64,000 bases of DNA from Microbacterium oxydans. GTDB lineage: Bacteria > Actinomycetota > Actinomycetes > Actinomycetales > Microbacteriaceae. The stretch covers positions 1,116,001 to 1,180,000 of the forward strand of contig NZ_CP092891.1 of assembly GCF_026559675.1 (NCBI RefSeq). Reading direction: 5' to 3'. Of the stretch, positions 41,288 through 50,830 are shown piece by piece (within the stretch, counting starts at the first letter, position 1; each line of letters starts with the position of its first letter). The position numbers and the translations under genes are program-made. Under the pieces are notes generated by a model that was given only the letters and a program-made list of their open reading frames with translations, was not told where the DNA came from and ran no database searches.

Positions 41288-42736
41288 ATGAACGATTCCG
41301 CGGCACACCGCGACGACTGGACCGAGAGCGAAGAGCTGGCGGAGCGGATGATCCCGCTCATCGGAGCACTCCGACGCGAACACGACGTGGTCACCTCGCT
41401 GCACGGGCACCGCCTGCTCGGGCTCTCGGCGACCGGCCTCGTCGAGGTGCACGAACGCGTGGCCCAGCTCGGGCACGAGCGCCTTCCCCTCGACGACAGC
41501 CTGGCCGTGCTGGAGGCGATCCATGCGCTCGCTCCGGGTGCCTCGTCCCTCGACATCGCCCGCCTCGTCGCCGGCCACGCCGAGAGCGGCCAGTCGCTGG
41601 AGACCTACCTCGCCGAGGTCCTCGCTCCCGCGATGGGGGCCGTCGCCGCCGAACCCACCGACGTCGTGCTGTACGGCTTCGGACGCATCGGGCGCCTGCT
41701 CGCCCGCATCCTCATCGCCCACACCGGCGGAGGAAGCGGACTGCGGCTGCGGGCGATCGTCGTCCGTCGCGGTGCCGAGAACGACCTCGCCAAGCGCGCG
41801 TCCCTGCTGCTGCGCGACTCGGTGCACGGCCGCTTCGCCGGATCCGTCACGGTCGACGAGGAGGCCGAGCAGATCATCGCGAACGGCACCCGCATCCAGG
41901 TGATCTACTCCGACGACCCGGCGACCATCGACTACACCGCCCACGGCATCCACGACGCCATCGTCGTCGACAACACCGGGCGCTGGCGCGACGAGGAGGG
42001 GCTCTCGCAGCACCTGCGCTCGAAGGGCGTCGCCCGCGTGCTCCTCACCGCGCCGGGGAAGAGTCCGCTCAAGAACATCGTGCACGGCATCAACGACGAG
42101 ACGATCGCCGACACCGATCGCATCCTCTCCGCCGCCTCGTGCACGACGAACGCCATCACGCCGGTGCTCGCGGCGATCGACGAAGCGTACGGCGTCGTCA
42201 AGGGCCACGTCGAGACCGTCCACTCGTTCACGAACGACCAGAACCTCATCGACAACTTCCACAAGGGCGACCGGCGCGGACGCTCGGCGGTGCTCAACAT
42301 GGTCATCACCGAGACCGGGGCGGCGAAGGCCGTCGCCAAGGCGCTCCCGCAGCTCGAGGGCAAGCTCACCGGCAGCTCGATCCGCGTCCCCACCCCTGAC
42401 GTGTCGCTCGCGGTGCTGCACCTGACGATCGAGCGGCCCGCGACCAAGGAACAGGTCAACGACTACCTGCGCCGCGTCTCGCTGCACTCCAAGCTGCGCC
42501 AGCAGATCGACTACGTGGAGAGCCCCGACGTCGTCTCCACCGACTTCGTCGGCTCCCACCGTGCCGGCATCGTCGACGGCCTCGCCACGATCGCCGACGA
42601 GGACACGCTCATCCTCTACGTCTGGTACGACAACGAGTTCGGCTACTCCTGCCAGGTGATCCGGGTCCTCGAGGTCATGGCCGGGTCGCACCCGATCGTG
42701 CTTCCGGAGCGTCGTGAGGTGACCCTGCAGGGCTGA
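41288..42736 (+). CDS. gap: Glyceraldehyde-3-phosphate dehydrogenase, long (GapB-type) form
   Basis: A 482-residue GAPDH. A helical N-terminal extension of about 120 residues precedes the NAD-binding domain (GFGRIGR, 130-136) and the catalytic Cys285 (AASCTTNAITPV). Classical GAPDH has about 335 residues. The extended form exists in Corynebacterium, where GapB works in the gluconeogenic direction and can use NADP. Nearby pckG and ramB support that here. The start ATG at 41288 is the only one that leaves out the antisense SMR genes. The 241 bp upstream hold no other gene. Confidence 0.93.
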   Translation: MNDSAAHRDDWTESEELAERMIPLIGALRREHDVVTSLHGHRLLGLSATGLVEVHERVAQLGHERLPLDDSLAVLEAIHALAPGASSLDIARLVAGHAESGQSLETYLAEVLAPAMGAVAAEPTDVVLYGFGRIGRLLARILIAHTGGGSGLRLRAIVVRRGAENDLAKRASLLLRDSVHGRFAGSVTVDEEAEQIIANGTRIQVIYSDDPATIDYTAHGIHDAIVVDNTGRWRDEEGLSQHLRSKGVARVLLTAPGKSPLKNIVHGINDETIADTDRILSAASCTTNAITPVLAAIDEAYGVVKGHVETVHSFTNDQNLIDNFHKGDRRGRSAVLNMVITETGAAKAVAKALPQLEGKLTGSSIRVPTPDVSLAVLHLTIERPATKEQVNDYLRRVSLHSKLRQQIDYVESPDVVSTDFVGSHRAGIVDGLATIADEDTLILYVWYDNEFGYSCQVIRVLEVMAGSHPIVLPERREVTLQG

Positions 42737-42780
42737 GACCACCCGTGCGGAGCGTCGGTGGCGCCCGGCATGATGGGGTC

Positions 42781-43827
42781 ATGAAGACCGCGACCCTGCT
42801 CGCCGAGCGCCTCCGATCGCATCGCCTCACCGCGCCGACGCGGACCGTCGCGGATGCCGCTCAGCACATGCTCGCGGTGCAGAGCCAGGACTTCACGGCC
42901 GGTCGGTGGGCGCTCGCGGTCCGCACGCGTGGCCCGGTGCGACTGCGTGACGTCGATCGCGCGTTCGACCGCGGCGACATCGTCCGCGGCTGGACCATGC
43001 GGGGAACACTGCACACCGTGCCGGCGCGCGACCTCGGCTGGGTGCTGGAGGTCACCGCCGGACGGCAGCGGCAGCAGGCGGCCTCGCGGCACCGGCAGCT
43101 GGGCATCGACGACGACATGGTCGCGGCGACCGTCCGGGTGCTCACCCCGGCGCTGCGCGACGGCGGGCGCACCCGCGCCGAGGTGTTCGAGATCCTCTCG
43201 GGCATCGGCATCGACCCGTCGGGACAGCGCGGCCTCCACCTGCTCTTCACCCTCACGATCGACGGCCTCATCTGCCAGGGACCCGTCGTCGCCCGAGCGG
43301 GTGTCGCGCGGGAGCAGCGGTTCGTCCTCGTCGAGGAGCACATCGGCGAGCACAGCCGGCCCGACGACCCGCTCGCAGAGCTGTTCGTGCGCTACATCGA
43401 CGGACACGGACCGGCGCGGGTGGCCGACTTCGCGTGGTGGTCGGGTCTCACTCTCGGACAGGCGCGCGAGGCGGCGGCCCGGGCGGCCGCACGTGTCGAC
43501 GAGCTCGACGACGGACTGTTCGCCGCGCTCGCACGGCCCCGACGGGCGACGGGTGCCGCATCCGTCCACGCGCTCGGCGCGTTCGACGAGTACTACATCT
43601 CCTATGCCGACCGCACGGTCGTCTGCGCACCCGAGAACCTGGCGGCCGTCGGCCCCGGCAAGAACGGGATGGTGCGCCCCACGATCGTCGAGGGCGGGCG
43701 TGTCATCGGAACGTGGTCGCATGCCGTCGCGACCCAGGAGGCGCCGCCCGAGCTGTTCGAGGAACCGACGGACCCGACCGCTGTGGCCGCAGCACTCGCG
43801 CGGTTCGCCCGCTTCTCCGACGGCTGA
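42781..43827 (+). CDS. Winged-helix DNA-binding domain protein (YcaQ/HTH_42 family)
   Basis: A 348-residue protein starting LAERLRSHRLTAPT...AAQHMLAVQSQDF, with GWTMRGTLHTVPARDLGWVL and DEYYISYADRT. The family consists of tandem winged helices; characterised relatives (AlkX, AlkD-independent YcaQ) are DNA glycosylases for interstrand crosslinks, but many actinobacterial members are uncharacterised and lack the QxQ or QxD pair. Here the QSQDF stretch is at about residue 38-42, so DNA repair is an open possibility. It converges with ramB. Confidence 0.78.
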   Translation: MKTATLLAERLRSHRLTAPTRTVADAAQHMLAVQSQDFTAGRWALAVRTRGPVRLRDVDRAFDRGDIVRGWTMRGTLHTVPARDLGWVLEVTAGRQRQQAASRHRQLGIDDDMVAATVRVLTPALRDGGRTRAEVFEILSGIGIDPSGQRGLHLLFTLTIDGLICQGPVVARAGVAREQRFVLVEEHIGEHSRPDDPLAELFVRYIDGHGPARVADFAWWSGLTLGQAREAAARAAARVDELDDGLFAALARPRRATGAASVHALGAFDEYYISYADRTVVCAPENLAAVGPGKNGMVRPTIVEGGRVIGTWSHAVATQEAPPELFEEPTDPTAVAAALARFARFSDG

Positions 43828-43839
43828 CGATGCCCGACT

Positions 43840-43878
43840 CCGTGAGCACCGTGCCCGTGAGCAGCCTGCCCGTGAGCC
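43840..43878. repeat. Short 15-bp tandem repeat between convergent genes
   Basis: Two and a half units of the type CCGTGAGCA-n2-n-TGC follow one another in the 58-bp gap between the winged-helix gene and ramB. They are two mismatches apart. It is too short for a clear role. Confidence 0.55.
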
Positions 43879-43885
43879 GCGGGGG

Positions 43886-45328
43886 TCACTCGCTCGCGTG
43901 ACGTCCGAGGAAGTTGTAGACCTCGTTGTCGTCCACGCCGGGGAACGCACCGCGGGGGAGCGGCGAGAACATGTGCGTGTGCACGCGGGCGCTCGGCCAG
44001 GCGCGGCCGTTCCAGCGCTCGGTCAGCTCGGCGGAGGGGCGACGGCAGCACGACTCGTCCGGGCAGGTCGACACGGCGCGGTCGCCGGTCTCGCGCCCGC
44101 GCCACCAGCGCGCGTCGTCGAACGGGACGCCGACGGTGACGGAGAACTCCCCGTCGCTGGATGAGCCCGTCTGCGTCGAGCACCAGAACGTGCCGGAGGG
44201 CGTGTCGGTGTACTGATGGTGCTCCGTGGTGCGGTTCTGCTGCGTGAACGCGGCCCGCGCCTGGAACTTCCGGCACACCCGCTGTCCCTCGACGGCGCCG
44301 GTGACGTCCATCGGCAGGGGCAGGTCGTCGTTCTCGTACACGCGGGTGATCGCCCCCGTCGCATCCACGCGCAGGAAGTGCAGCGACATGCCGAGGTGCT
44401 GGGTGAGCAGGTTCGTCATCCGCATGCCCGCGCTCTCGTGGGTGACGCCGAACGCGTCCCGGAAGTCCTCGACCGCGAGGTTGCGGTCCTTCTTGGCCTG
44501 CTGCAGGAACGCGACGGCCGCGGTCTCCGGCATCAGACAGCATGCGGCGAAGTAGTTGATCTCCAGGCGCTGCTGCAGGAAGTCGGCGTAGTCGGTCGGC
44601 GGCGTGTGTCCGAGGTAGCGGTGCGCCATGGCCTGCAGTGCCATCGAGCGCAGGCCGTGGCCTCCGGGGATGGAGGCGGGCGGCAGGTAGATGCGTCCGT
44701 TCTCGAGGTCGGTGACCGAGCGGGTGGAGTGCGGGAGGTCGTTGACGTAGATCAGCTCGAAGCCGAGCTTCTCGGCCATGATGCTCACGGTGCGGTGGGT
44801 GAGCGCGCCCTGCACGTGCCCCGCCGCCTTGAGGTGCTTCTCGGCGAGCTTCTCGATCTCGGGGAGGTAGTTGTTCTGCGCGCGCATCCGCAGCCGCAGC
44901 TCGGTGTTCGCGCGCCGTGCCTCCTCCGGCGTGGCGATGGCCTCGCGCTCGCGACGCTCGAGCTCGCGGTGCAGCCCGAGGACGGACTCGATGGTCTCGT
45001 CGCTCATCCCCTTCGTGACGCGGACCGGTGCGACGCCGAGCTGCCGGAAGACCGGGCTCGCCTGGGCGCGTTCGAGCTCGATCTCGAGAGCGGCACGCCG
45101 GTTCGGCGGCTCCCCGGAGATGAGGTCGGTCACCTCGGTGCTCGTGGCGTGCGCGATCGCCTGCAGCAGGGAGAGCTTGGGTTCGCGCTTGCCGTTCTCG
45201 ATCAGGCTCAGCTGGGAGCCGGCGACGCCGACCAGGGCGCCGAGCTCGTCGAGCGTGTACCCGTTCTCCAGCCGGTGGTGGCGGATGCGGTGACCGAGAG
45301 TGGTGAGGTGGATGCCGGAGGACGCCAT
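43886..45328 (-). CDS. ramB: RamB-type regulator of acetate and gluconeogenic metabolism (XRE + ImmA/IrrE)
   Basis: A 480-residue regulator: XRE-type HTH at about 12-66 (LGALVGVAGSQLSLIENGKR), a middle linker, an IrrE/ImmA-like metallopeptidase-like domain near 180-290, and a C-terminal DUF2083 with several cysteines (QTGSS, CPDESCCRRPS). The order and length match RamB of Corynebacterium, which controls acetate, glyoxylate and PEP-carboxykinase-linked genes. The IrrE region shows no HExxH motif (it has HRYLGH instead), so it is probably a ligand-sensing domain rather than a peptidase. Divergent from pckG. Confidence 0.87.
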   Translation of the reverse strand: MASSGIHLTTLGHRIRHHRLENGYTLDELGALVGVAGSQLSLIENGKREPKLSLLQAIAHATSTEVTDLISGEPPNRRAALEIELERAQASPVFRQLGVAPVRVTKGMSDETIESVLGLHRELERREREAIATPEEARRANTELRLRMRAQNNYLPEIEKLAEKHLKAAGHVQGALTHRTVSIMAEKLGFELIYVNDLPHSTRSVTDLENGRIYLPPASIPGGHGLRSMALQAMAHRYLGHTPPTDYADFLQQRLEINYFAACCLMPETAAVAFLQQAKKDRNLAVEDFRDAFGVTHESAGMRMTNLLTQHLGMSLHFLRVDATGAITRVYENDDLPLPMDVTGAVEGQRVCRKFQARAAFTQQNRTTEHHQYTDTPSGTFWCSTQTGSSSDGEFSVTVGVPFDDARWWRGRETGDRAVSTCPDESCCRRPSAELTERWNGRAWPSARVHTHMFSPLPRGAFPGVDDNEVYNFLGRHASE

Positions 45329-45344
45329 TCCTTGAGTCTAGCGA

Positions 45345-45360
45345 AAGAATCCAATTTCTT
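45345..45360. promoter_or_regulatory. Candidate RamB operator in the ramB-pckG divergent region
   Basis: AAGAATCCAATTTCTT is a perfect inverted repeat with arms AAGAA/TTCTT and a 6-bp centre, in an unusually AT-rich stretch 16 bp before the ramB ATG. It could serve autoregulation and control of pckG. The classic RamB consensus, as I recall it, contains AAAGTTTGCAAA, so the match is only in general form. Confidence 0.45.
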
Positions 45361-45440
45361 ACCGCCGGATTCGGCCGAAAGTACCCCGAGAAGCAGAAGA
45401 AGATAGGTGCAACGCCCCACACTTCAAAGGAGCACCTGTC

Positions 45441-47303
45441 ATGGCCATCGCCGAAGTCTTCACCCCCCGCACGTCTCCCGTCGCAGCGACGCGTACGTTC
45501 GGTGCGGCTCCGACGTATGACACCCCCGCCATGGCCGAGCTGGCCGCGTGGGTCGAGGAGATCCGCGCGCTCACCCAGCCCGACTCCGTGCACTGGGTCG
45601 ACGGCTCGCGCGCCGAGAACGACTGGCTGCTGCGCGGCCTCGTCGACGAGGGCAAGCTGATCAAGCTCAACCCCGAGTGGCGTCCCGGCTCGTACCTCGC
45701 CCGCTCGCACCCCAGCGACGTGGCCCGCACGGAGGGGCGCACCTTCATCGCCTCCGAGCGGGAAGAGGATGCCGGCCCCACGAACAACTGGGCGGCTCCC
45801 GCCGAGATGCACCGGAAGATGGACGAGATCTTCGAGGGCTCGATGCGCGGTCGCACGATGTACGTCGTGCCGTTCTCGATGGGGCGCGTCGGCGGCCCCC
45901 TCTCGCACACCGGCGTGCAGATCACCGACAGCGCCTACGCGGTCACCTCGATCGGCATCATGACCCGCGTCGGCGACGCCGTCACGCGCCAGATCGCCGA
46001 GGGCGCGCCCTGGGTCAAGACCGTGCACACCGTCGGCGCTCCGCTCGCTCCGGGTGAGCAGGATGCCGAGTGGCCGTGCAACGACGACAAGTACATCGTC
46101 CACTTCCCGGAGACGCTCGAGGTCTACTCCTACGGCTCGGGATACGGCGGCAACGCGATCCTCGCGAAGAAGTGCTTCGCGCTGCGCATCGCCTCGGTGA
46201 TCGCCCGTGACGAGGGCTGGCTCGCCGAGCACATGCTCCTCATCCGGGTGATCGACCCGCAGGGCAAGGCGTACCACGTCGCCGCGGCGTTCCCCTCGGC
46301 GTGCGGCAAGACCAACCTCGCCATGCTGCGTCCGACGATCCCCGGCTGGCGCGTCGAGACCCTCGGCGACGACATCGCCTGGATCCGTCCGGGTGAAGAC
46401 GGCCGCATGTGGGCCATCAACCCCGAGGCCGGTTTCTTCGGCGTCGCGCCGGGCACCGGTGAGTCGACCAACGTCACGGCGGTCGAGACCCTGTGGGGGA
46501 ACACGATCTTCACGAACGTGGCGCTCCGCCCGGACGGCGACGTGTGGTGGGAGGGTCTGACCGACCAGGCTCCCGCGAACCTCATCGACTGGGAGGGCAA
46601 CGACTGGACGCCCGACTCCGGGCGACCGGCCGCGCACCCCAACTCGCGCTTCACGGTGTCGGCGGCGCAGTGCCCGCAGATCTCCGAGGACTGGGAAGAG
46701 GCCGTGCCGCTCGACGTCATCCTGTTCGGCGGACGTCGTGCCAGCAACGTGCCGCTCGTCGTCGAGGCCACCGACTGGACGCACGGCGTGTTCCTCGGCT
46801 CGAACATCTCGTCCGAGCGGACCGCCGCCGCCGAGGGCACCCTCGGGGAGCTGCGCCGCGACCCGTTCGCGATGCTGCCGTTCTGCGGCTACAACATGGC
46901 CGACTACTTCGGGCACTGGCTCGAGGTCGGTCGAGGACTGCGGTTCGACCGCGCGCCGCGCATCTTCCAGGTGAACTGGTTCCGCCGCGGAGCCGACGGT
47001 CGCTTCCTGTGGCCTGGCTTCGGTGACAACTCGCGCGTCGTGGACTGGATCATCCGTCGCATCGCGGGAGACGTTCCGGCGGTCGACAGCCCGATCGGAC
47101 GCCTGCCGCGTGTGGAAGACCTCAACCTCGACGGACTCGACATCCCCGCCGCCGACCTCGACGAGCTGTTCTCCGTCGACGCGGAGGCATGGAAGACCGA
47201 GGCCGACCTGACCGAGGCGTTCTACGACACCTTCGGCGACAAGGTCCCTGCGGCGCTGCGCGCCGAGCTGGCCTCGCTGCGCTACCGCCTCGCGAAGGTG
47301 TAG
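45441..47303 (+). CDS. pckG: Phosphoenolpyruvate carboxykinase (GTP)
   Basis: A 620-residue GTP-dependent PEP carboxykinase that makes PEP from oxaloacetate in gluconeogenesis. The reactive-cysteine kinase loop FPSACGKTN is at 284-292 (C288), with the metal/substrate segments [11 protein letters not shown] (around 235-245) and GDDIAWI. The length matches the GTP family, not the shorter ATP-dependent family. AAAGGAG precedes the ATG. Divergent from ramB; this pair is conserved in actinobacteria. Confidence 0.98.
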   Translation: MAIAEVFTPRTSPVAATRTFGAAPTYDTPAMAELAAWVEEIRALTQPDSVHWVDGSRAENDWLLRGLVDEGKLIKLNPEWRPGSYLARSHPSDVARTEGRTFIASEREEDAGPTNNWAAPAEMHRKMDEIFEGSMRGRTMYVVPFSMGRVGGPLSHTGVQITDSAYAVTSIGIMTRVGDAVTRQIAEGAPWVKTVHTVGAPLAPGEQDAEWPCNDDKYIVHFPETLEVYSYGSGYGGNAILAKKCFALRIASVIARDEGWLAEHMLLIRVIDPQGKAYHVAAAFPSACGKTNLAMLRPTIPGWRVETLGDDIAWIRPGEDGRMWAINPEAGFFGVAPGTGESTNVTAVETLWGNTIFTNVALRPDGDVWWEGLTDQAPANLIDWEGNDWTPDSGRPAAHPNSRFTVSAAQCPQISEDWEEAVPLDVILFGGRRASNVPLVVEATDWTHGVFLGSNISSERTAAAEGTLGELRRDPFAMLPFCGYNMADYFGHWLEVGRGLRFDRAPRIFQVNWFRRGADGRFLWPGFGDNSRVVDWIIRRIAGDVPAVDSPIGRLPRVEDLNLDGLDIPAADLDELFSVDAEAWKTEADLTEAFYDTFGDKVPAALRAELASLRYRLAKV

Positions 47304-47313
47304 CTCCCAGACC

Positions 47314-47339
47314 GGTGCCGGTTCGGGGGAGCCGGCACC
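47314..47339 (+). terminator. pckG terminator hairpin
   Basis: GGTGCCGG (47314-47321) pairs perfectly with CCGGCACC (47332-47339) around a 10-base loop. It begins 11 bp after the pckG stop codon and there is no U-tract, as is common in GC-rich actinobacteria. Confidence 0.7.
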
Positions 47340-47365
47340 TTCGGGCTCGATGCCCGTCGAACCCG

Positions 47366-47424
47366 CGAAGGCGGGAAGTCAGAGACGAACCCATGGCTGA
47401 GTGGTCTCCGGCATCCCGCCTTCG
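47366..47424. repeat. Long-armed inverted repeat downstream of pckG
   Basis: CGAAGGCGGGA (47366-47376) and TCCCGCCTTCG (47414-47424) are perfect 11-bp arms around 37 bases. Outside these, CGAAC (47358-47362) and GTTCG (47426-47430) can extend the stem. It lies between the pckG terminator and the next gene. It may be a second terminator, a small structured RNA or a remnant of a small mobile repeat. Confidence 0.6.
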
Positions 47425-47512
47425 TGTTCGCGCAATCCCCGGGGTGAGCGCGTCACGGCGCTAGGGTCGTGGTACCCGCGCCTGTGCGGAGTTGTTCTCC
47501 GGGGGAAATGCG

Positions 47513-48643
47513 ATGCGGCAAGGTCTGATCGGCGGGGGCGTGCTCGCCGCGCTGTGGTTCTTCTTCGGCTGGCTGCCGTACTGGCTGTCCGCGGCCGGCG
47601 GGAGCCTGGCGACGCTGACGTACTTCGTTCCGACGCCCATGGGTCGCGGTGTCTTCGGAAGCCCGGTGCTGTGGGCCGTCGTCGTGCAGCTGCTCATGGC
47701 GGCCGTGCTGATCGCCGGGTTCGCGACGCTCGTCTCTCGTCTCTCCGCGGGACGTGCGGTTTTCGCGGCGGGCTGGCTCGCCGCGATTCTGACCGCCTTC
47801 GCCATCGGTGCGGCCCTGGACCTCGGAAGCTTCGTCGTCGGAGCGGCGAGCTACGGGATCCGTGGCGCCATCGGCACCATGGGCGCCGCGGCGGAGACGA
47901 CGTGGTGGGCGGTCGTCGTCGGATGGATCCCGGCACTCGTGAGCATGTGGGCAGGGCGGTCGCGCGGCGCGGATTCGGCGCCCGTACGCGACTCCGGGTC
48001 GAGAGCGCGCGTCGCCGTCGTGCCCGTCGTCGCGGCCGTCGCGCTGGCTCTTCTTCCCTTCGCGGCTCAGGCCGGGCACGACGCCGGGCAGGAGCAGCTG
48101 CGCCAGGAGCAGGCGGCGGCGCAGGAGCAGGCCGATCCCGGCGGAGCAGCGGTTCCGGATCCCTCCGCGCCCGGTGAGCCGGTGCCCACCGCGGCGCCCT
48201 CCGACGGCTCGGCGGCCGAAGGGTCGTGCACCTCGGAGAACACGACGATCCTGGCGCCGGCGCCGGATGGCGCGACCGGGCACCGCGGGCAGGTGCTCGG
48301 ACTCGTGAACGTGGCCGAGGAGCCGTGCACCATCGAGGGGTATCCCGACGTCGCGTACGGGGACCAGAACGGTCACCTCCTCGACGTGACCGTCGAGCGC
48401 GGCGACTCCTTCATGGCGCAGGACCCTGGCCCCTCGCCGATCACCCTCCAGCCGGGGGAGTCGGCCTCGGCGGTGATCGGGTGGGACGCGAACTCGGTGA
48501 ACGGACAGCTGGCCGCCAGCACCCTGTGGATCGCGGTGCTCCCGGGGGAGGACCGGCTCTCGTGGGCGATGCCGCTGGACATCATCTCCGGGGCCACCGT
48601 GAACGTCACGGCGTGGCAGACGGCGGTTCCGCCCGCCGGCTGA
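47513..48643 (+). CDS. Membrane protein with DUF4232-like extracytoplasmic domain
   Basis: A 376-residue protein. The N-terminal half has five predicted membrane helices (to about 190). A linker rich in Gln/Glu/Ala/Pro (ALLPFAAQ...EQLRQEQAAAQEQ) leads to an external domain (about 235-376) with two cysteines (GSCTSENT, EEPCTIEGYPDV) and the pattern of DUF4232, a beta-sandwich domain of secreted actinobacterial lipoproteins. ATG 47513 is preceded by GGGGGAAA; a TTG seven codons upstream is the alternative. Function unknown. Confidence 0.78.
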   Translation: MRQGLIGGGVLAALWFFFGWLPYWLSAAGGSLATLTYFVPTPMGRGVFGSPVLWAVVVQLLMAAVLIAGFATLVSRLSAGRAVFAAGWLAAILTAFAIGAALDLGSFVVGAASYGIRGAIGTMGAAAETTWWAVVVGWIPALVSMWAGRSRGADSAPVRDSGSRARVAVVPVVAAVALALLPFAAQAGHDAGQEQLRQEQAAAQEQADPGGAAVPDPSAPGEPVPTAAPSDGSAAEGSCTSENTTILAPAPDGATGHRGQVLGLVNVAEEPCTIEGYPDVAYGDQNGHLLDVTVERGDSFMAQDPGPSPITLQPGESASAVIGWDANSVNGQLAASTLWIAVLPGEDRLSWAMPLDIISGATVNVTAWQTAVPPAG

Positions 48644-48647
48644 CGGC

Positions 48648-50534
48648 TCAGGTGAGCAGCTGGTGCCGGGCGAGGTCGCGGTACAGCGGCGTCGACTCCA
48701 CGAGCTCCGCGTGCGTGCCCTGACCCACCACGGTGCCGTCCTGCAGCACCACGATCAGGTCGCTGTCGACGACGGTCGAGAGACGGTGCGCGATCACGAT
48801 GAGCGTCCGGTCGGTGGAGACCGCGTCGATGGCCTCGCGCATCCGCTGCTCGTTCACCCCGTCGAGCGACGAGGTCGACTCGTCGAGGAGCAGGATCGGA
48901 GCATCGGTGAGCAGGGCGCGCGCGATCGCGAGACGCTGACGCTCTCCGCCGGACAGCATCACGCCGTCCTCGCCGACGGGCGCTTCGATGCCGAGCGGGT
49001 TGCGCTCGAGCACGTCGCCGAGGTTGACCGCGCGCAGCACGCGCTCGCAGTCGGCATCCGAGGCATCGGGAGAGGCGAGTCGCAGGTTCTCCGCGAGCGT
49101 GCCGGCCAGCGTCGGGGCGTCCTGCTCGACGTAGCCGAAGTTGGCGCGGAGGTCATCGCGCGGATAGGTGCGCGCGTCGTGTCCGTGCAGTCGGATCGAC
49201 CCTCCGGTCGGATCGTAGAAGCGCTCGATCAGCGACAGGATCGTGCTCTTGCCCGCACCGCTCGGCCCGACCAGCGCCACCCGGGCGCCGCAGGGCACGG
49301 CGAACGAGACGCCACGCAGCACCTCGTGGTCCTGCACGGCGGGTGAGGAATCCTCGGCCGACTCCAGGTGCGCGTCGGCGAGCAGGGTCCGCGCGGCCTG
49401 GGCGGCGGCCTTGCGGGCGGCGACGACGTTCTCCGGGTAGCGGAAGTGCACGTCGCGGAACTCGATGGCGGGGGCGTCCGGCGCGGCGGTCTCGCGGGGG
49501 AGCGCGGCGGCGATCGCCTCATCGTCCTGCGACTCGGTCGGCAGGTCGAGCACCTCCTGGATGCGCCCGAGCGCGCCGAGGGCCTGGTTCACAGAGGTGA
49601 TCGCGCCGAACGTGGTGGCCAGCGGCATCACGAGGAGGAAGAGGAACATGATGAACGAGATCAGCGCGGCGATCGTGATCGCGCCGGCGGCCACGCGGAA
49701 CCCGCCCACGCCCAGGACCACGAGCAGCGAGAGCTGCAGCGCGATGCCGGAGACGGGCACGACGAGCGAGGAGATCTTGGCGATGCGCACGCCGATGCCG
49801 TAGGCGTCCGAGGCGAGCCCGGATACGGCGGTCGTCTCGCGCTCGGTCGCACCGGAGGCGCGGATCGTGCGGATCGAGCCGACGGCCCGCTCCACGCCGG
49901 ACGCCAGCTCGCCGACCTTCTCCTGCTGTGCGGTCGAGGCGGTGCGGATCCGCCCGCTCAGCAGCACGACGACCGCGACCGAGATGCCGATGACGACCAC
50001 GATGAGCAGCAGCAGGACGGGGTCGATCAGCAGCATCGCGATGAGCGCACCGATGAACAGGACCGCGCTGCCGACGGCATCCGCGAGGCCCTGGGTGAGC
50101 ACGGCATAGAGCAGCGTCGTGTCCGTGCCGACGCGGGAGACGAGGTCGCCGGTGCGGCGGGCGTCGAACTCCGACGTGGGCAGGTGCAGGATGCGGGCGA
50201 TGAGCTGGCGACGGCTCGAGTAGACCACCGCGGTGCCCGTGCGCTGCAGCAGATAGTGCTGGAAGCCGGAGATGATCGACGACACGATCACGAAGCCGAC
50301 CAGGAGCCAGACGAGTATGCCGATGCCGGTGTCGGACTGCACCGCCTCGATGACCTGGCCGACGAGCAGCGGTTGCACGAGCGATGTCGCGGCGCCGACG
50401 ATGCTGAGCACCGCGACCACGATCAGGGTGCGCTTGTGTTCGAAGAGGAAGGGGAGGAGCTGGCGGAAGGTGGCGCGCGGGCCTTCGGGCTGTGCGCCAC
50501 GTCCGCGGCGGCGTGCTGTCGCCGAACCGGACAT
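48648..50534 (-). CDS. ABC exporter, fused transmembrane and ATPase half-transporter
   Basis: A 628-residue multidrug/lipid-type ABC half-exporter that should act as a homodimer. Six membrane helices span about 35-330. The nucleotide-binding domain has Walker A GPSGAGKST (423-431), signature LSGGE (527-531), Walker B ILLLDE (547-552) and an H-loop His. An unusual insertion of about 40 residues (AARKAAAQAARTLLADAHLESAEDSS) precedes Walker A. Start ATG at 50534; the frame upstream belongs to the shadow of the HTH gene. It lies 77 bp behind the small HTH gene, so it is probably co-regulated. Confidence 0.92.
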   Translation of the reverse strand: MSGSATARRRGRGAQPEGPRATFRQLLPFLFEHKRTLIVVAVLSIVGAATSLVQPLLVGQVIEAVQSDTGIGILVWLLVGFVIVSSIISGFQHYLLQRTGTAVVYSSRRQLIARILHLPTSEFDARRTGDLVSRVGTDTTLLYAVLTQGLADAVGSAVLFIGALIAMLLIDPVLLLLIVVVIGISVAVVVLLSGRIRTASTAQQEKVGELASGVERAVGSIRTIRASGATERETTAVSGLASDAYGIGVRIAKISSLVVPVSGIALQLSLLVVLGVGGFRVAAGAITIAALISFIMFLFLLVMPLATTFGAITSVNQALGALGRIQEVLDLPTESQDDEAIAAALPRETAAPDAPAIEFRDVHFRYPENVVAARKAAAQAARTLLADAHLESAEDSSPAVQDHEVLRGVSFAVPCGARVALVGPSGAGKSTILSLIERFYDPTGGSIRLHGHDARTYPRDDLRANFGYVEQDAPTLAGTLAENLRLASPDASDADCERVLRAVNLGDVLERNPLGIEAPVGEDGVMLSGGERQRLAIARALLTDAPILLLDESTSSLDGVNEQRMREAIDAVSTDRTLIVIAHRLSTVVDSDLIVVLQDGTVVGQGTHAELVESTPLYRDLARHQLLT

Positions 50535-50611
50535 GCGGGACCTCGATCTGGAGATGGTACTTCGACCGTACTTCGTTCGCGGGCGAATCCTATGGAGAGG
50601 CTGTATGCCGG

Positions 50612-50818
50612 TCAGGAGCGGCCGAACCGGCGGTGCGCCGCCTGCTTGCTCACGCCGAGCGCACTCGCGATCGCCTGCCACGAGTATCCGAGGTTGCGCG
50701 CACGACGCACGTTCGCCTCTTCGGCGCGGGCGACCTCGGTGCGCAGCTCGGCGAGCCGGTGCAGCGCGGCCAGGGGCTCGCTTCCGTCGTCCTGTGCGAT
50801 CGCGGTGGGAAAAGTCAT
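50612..50818 (-). CDS. Small helix-turn-helix protein
   Basis: A 68-residue protein. Two helical stretches are followed by an HTH (about 40-66, NLGYSWQAIASALGVSKQAAHRRF) of the sigma-region-4/AsnC type. Related HTH segments occur in larger actinobacterial proteins that add a Clp N-terminal domain; this one is only the HTH part. AGGTGCATC precedes the ATG. The two inverted repeats immediately upstream and the ABC exporter downstream suggest a local repressor of the exporter. Confidence 0.8.
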   Translation of the reverse strand: MTFPTAIAQDDGSEPLAALHRLAELRTEVARAEEANVRRARNLGYSWQAIASALGVSKQAAHRRFGRS

Positions 50819-50830
50819 GATGCACCTCCG

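Noticed and set aside
44591..44640. Zinc-peptidase motif (HExxH) in the IrrE-like domain of the RamB protein
   Set aside because: The region reads MAHRYLGH, not HExxH, so I do not call it an active peptidase.
43602..46916. Minus-strand open frame of about 1100 codons over pckG and ramB
   Set aside because: GC-rich shadow of pckG and ramB; the translation is rich in Arg and Gly and lacks any domain.
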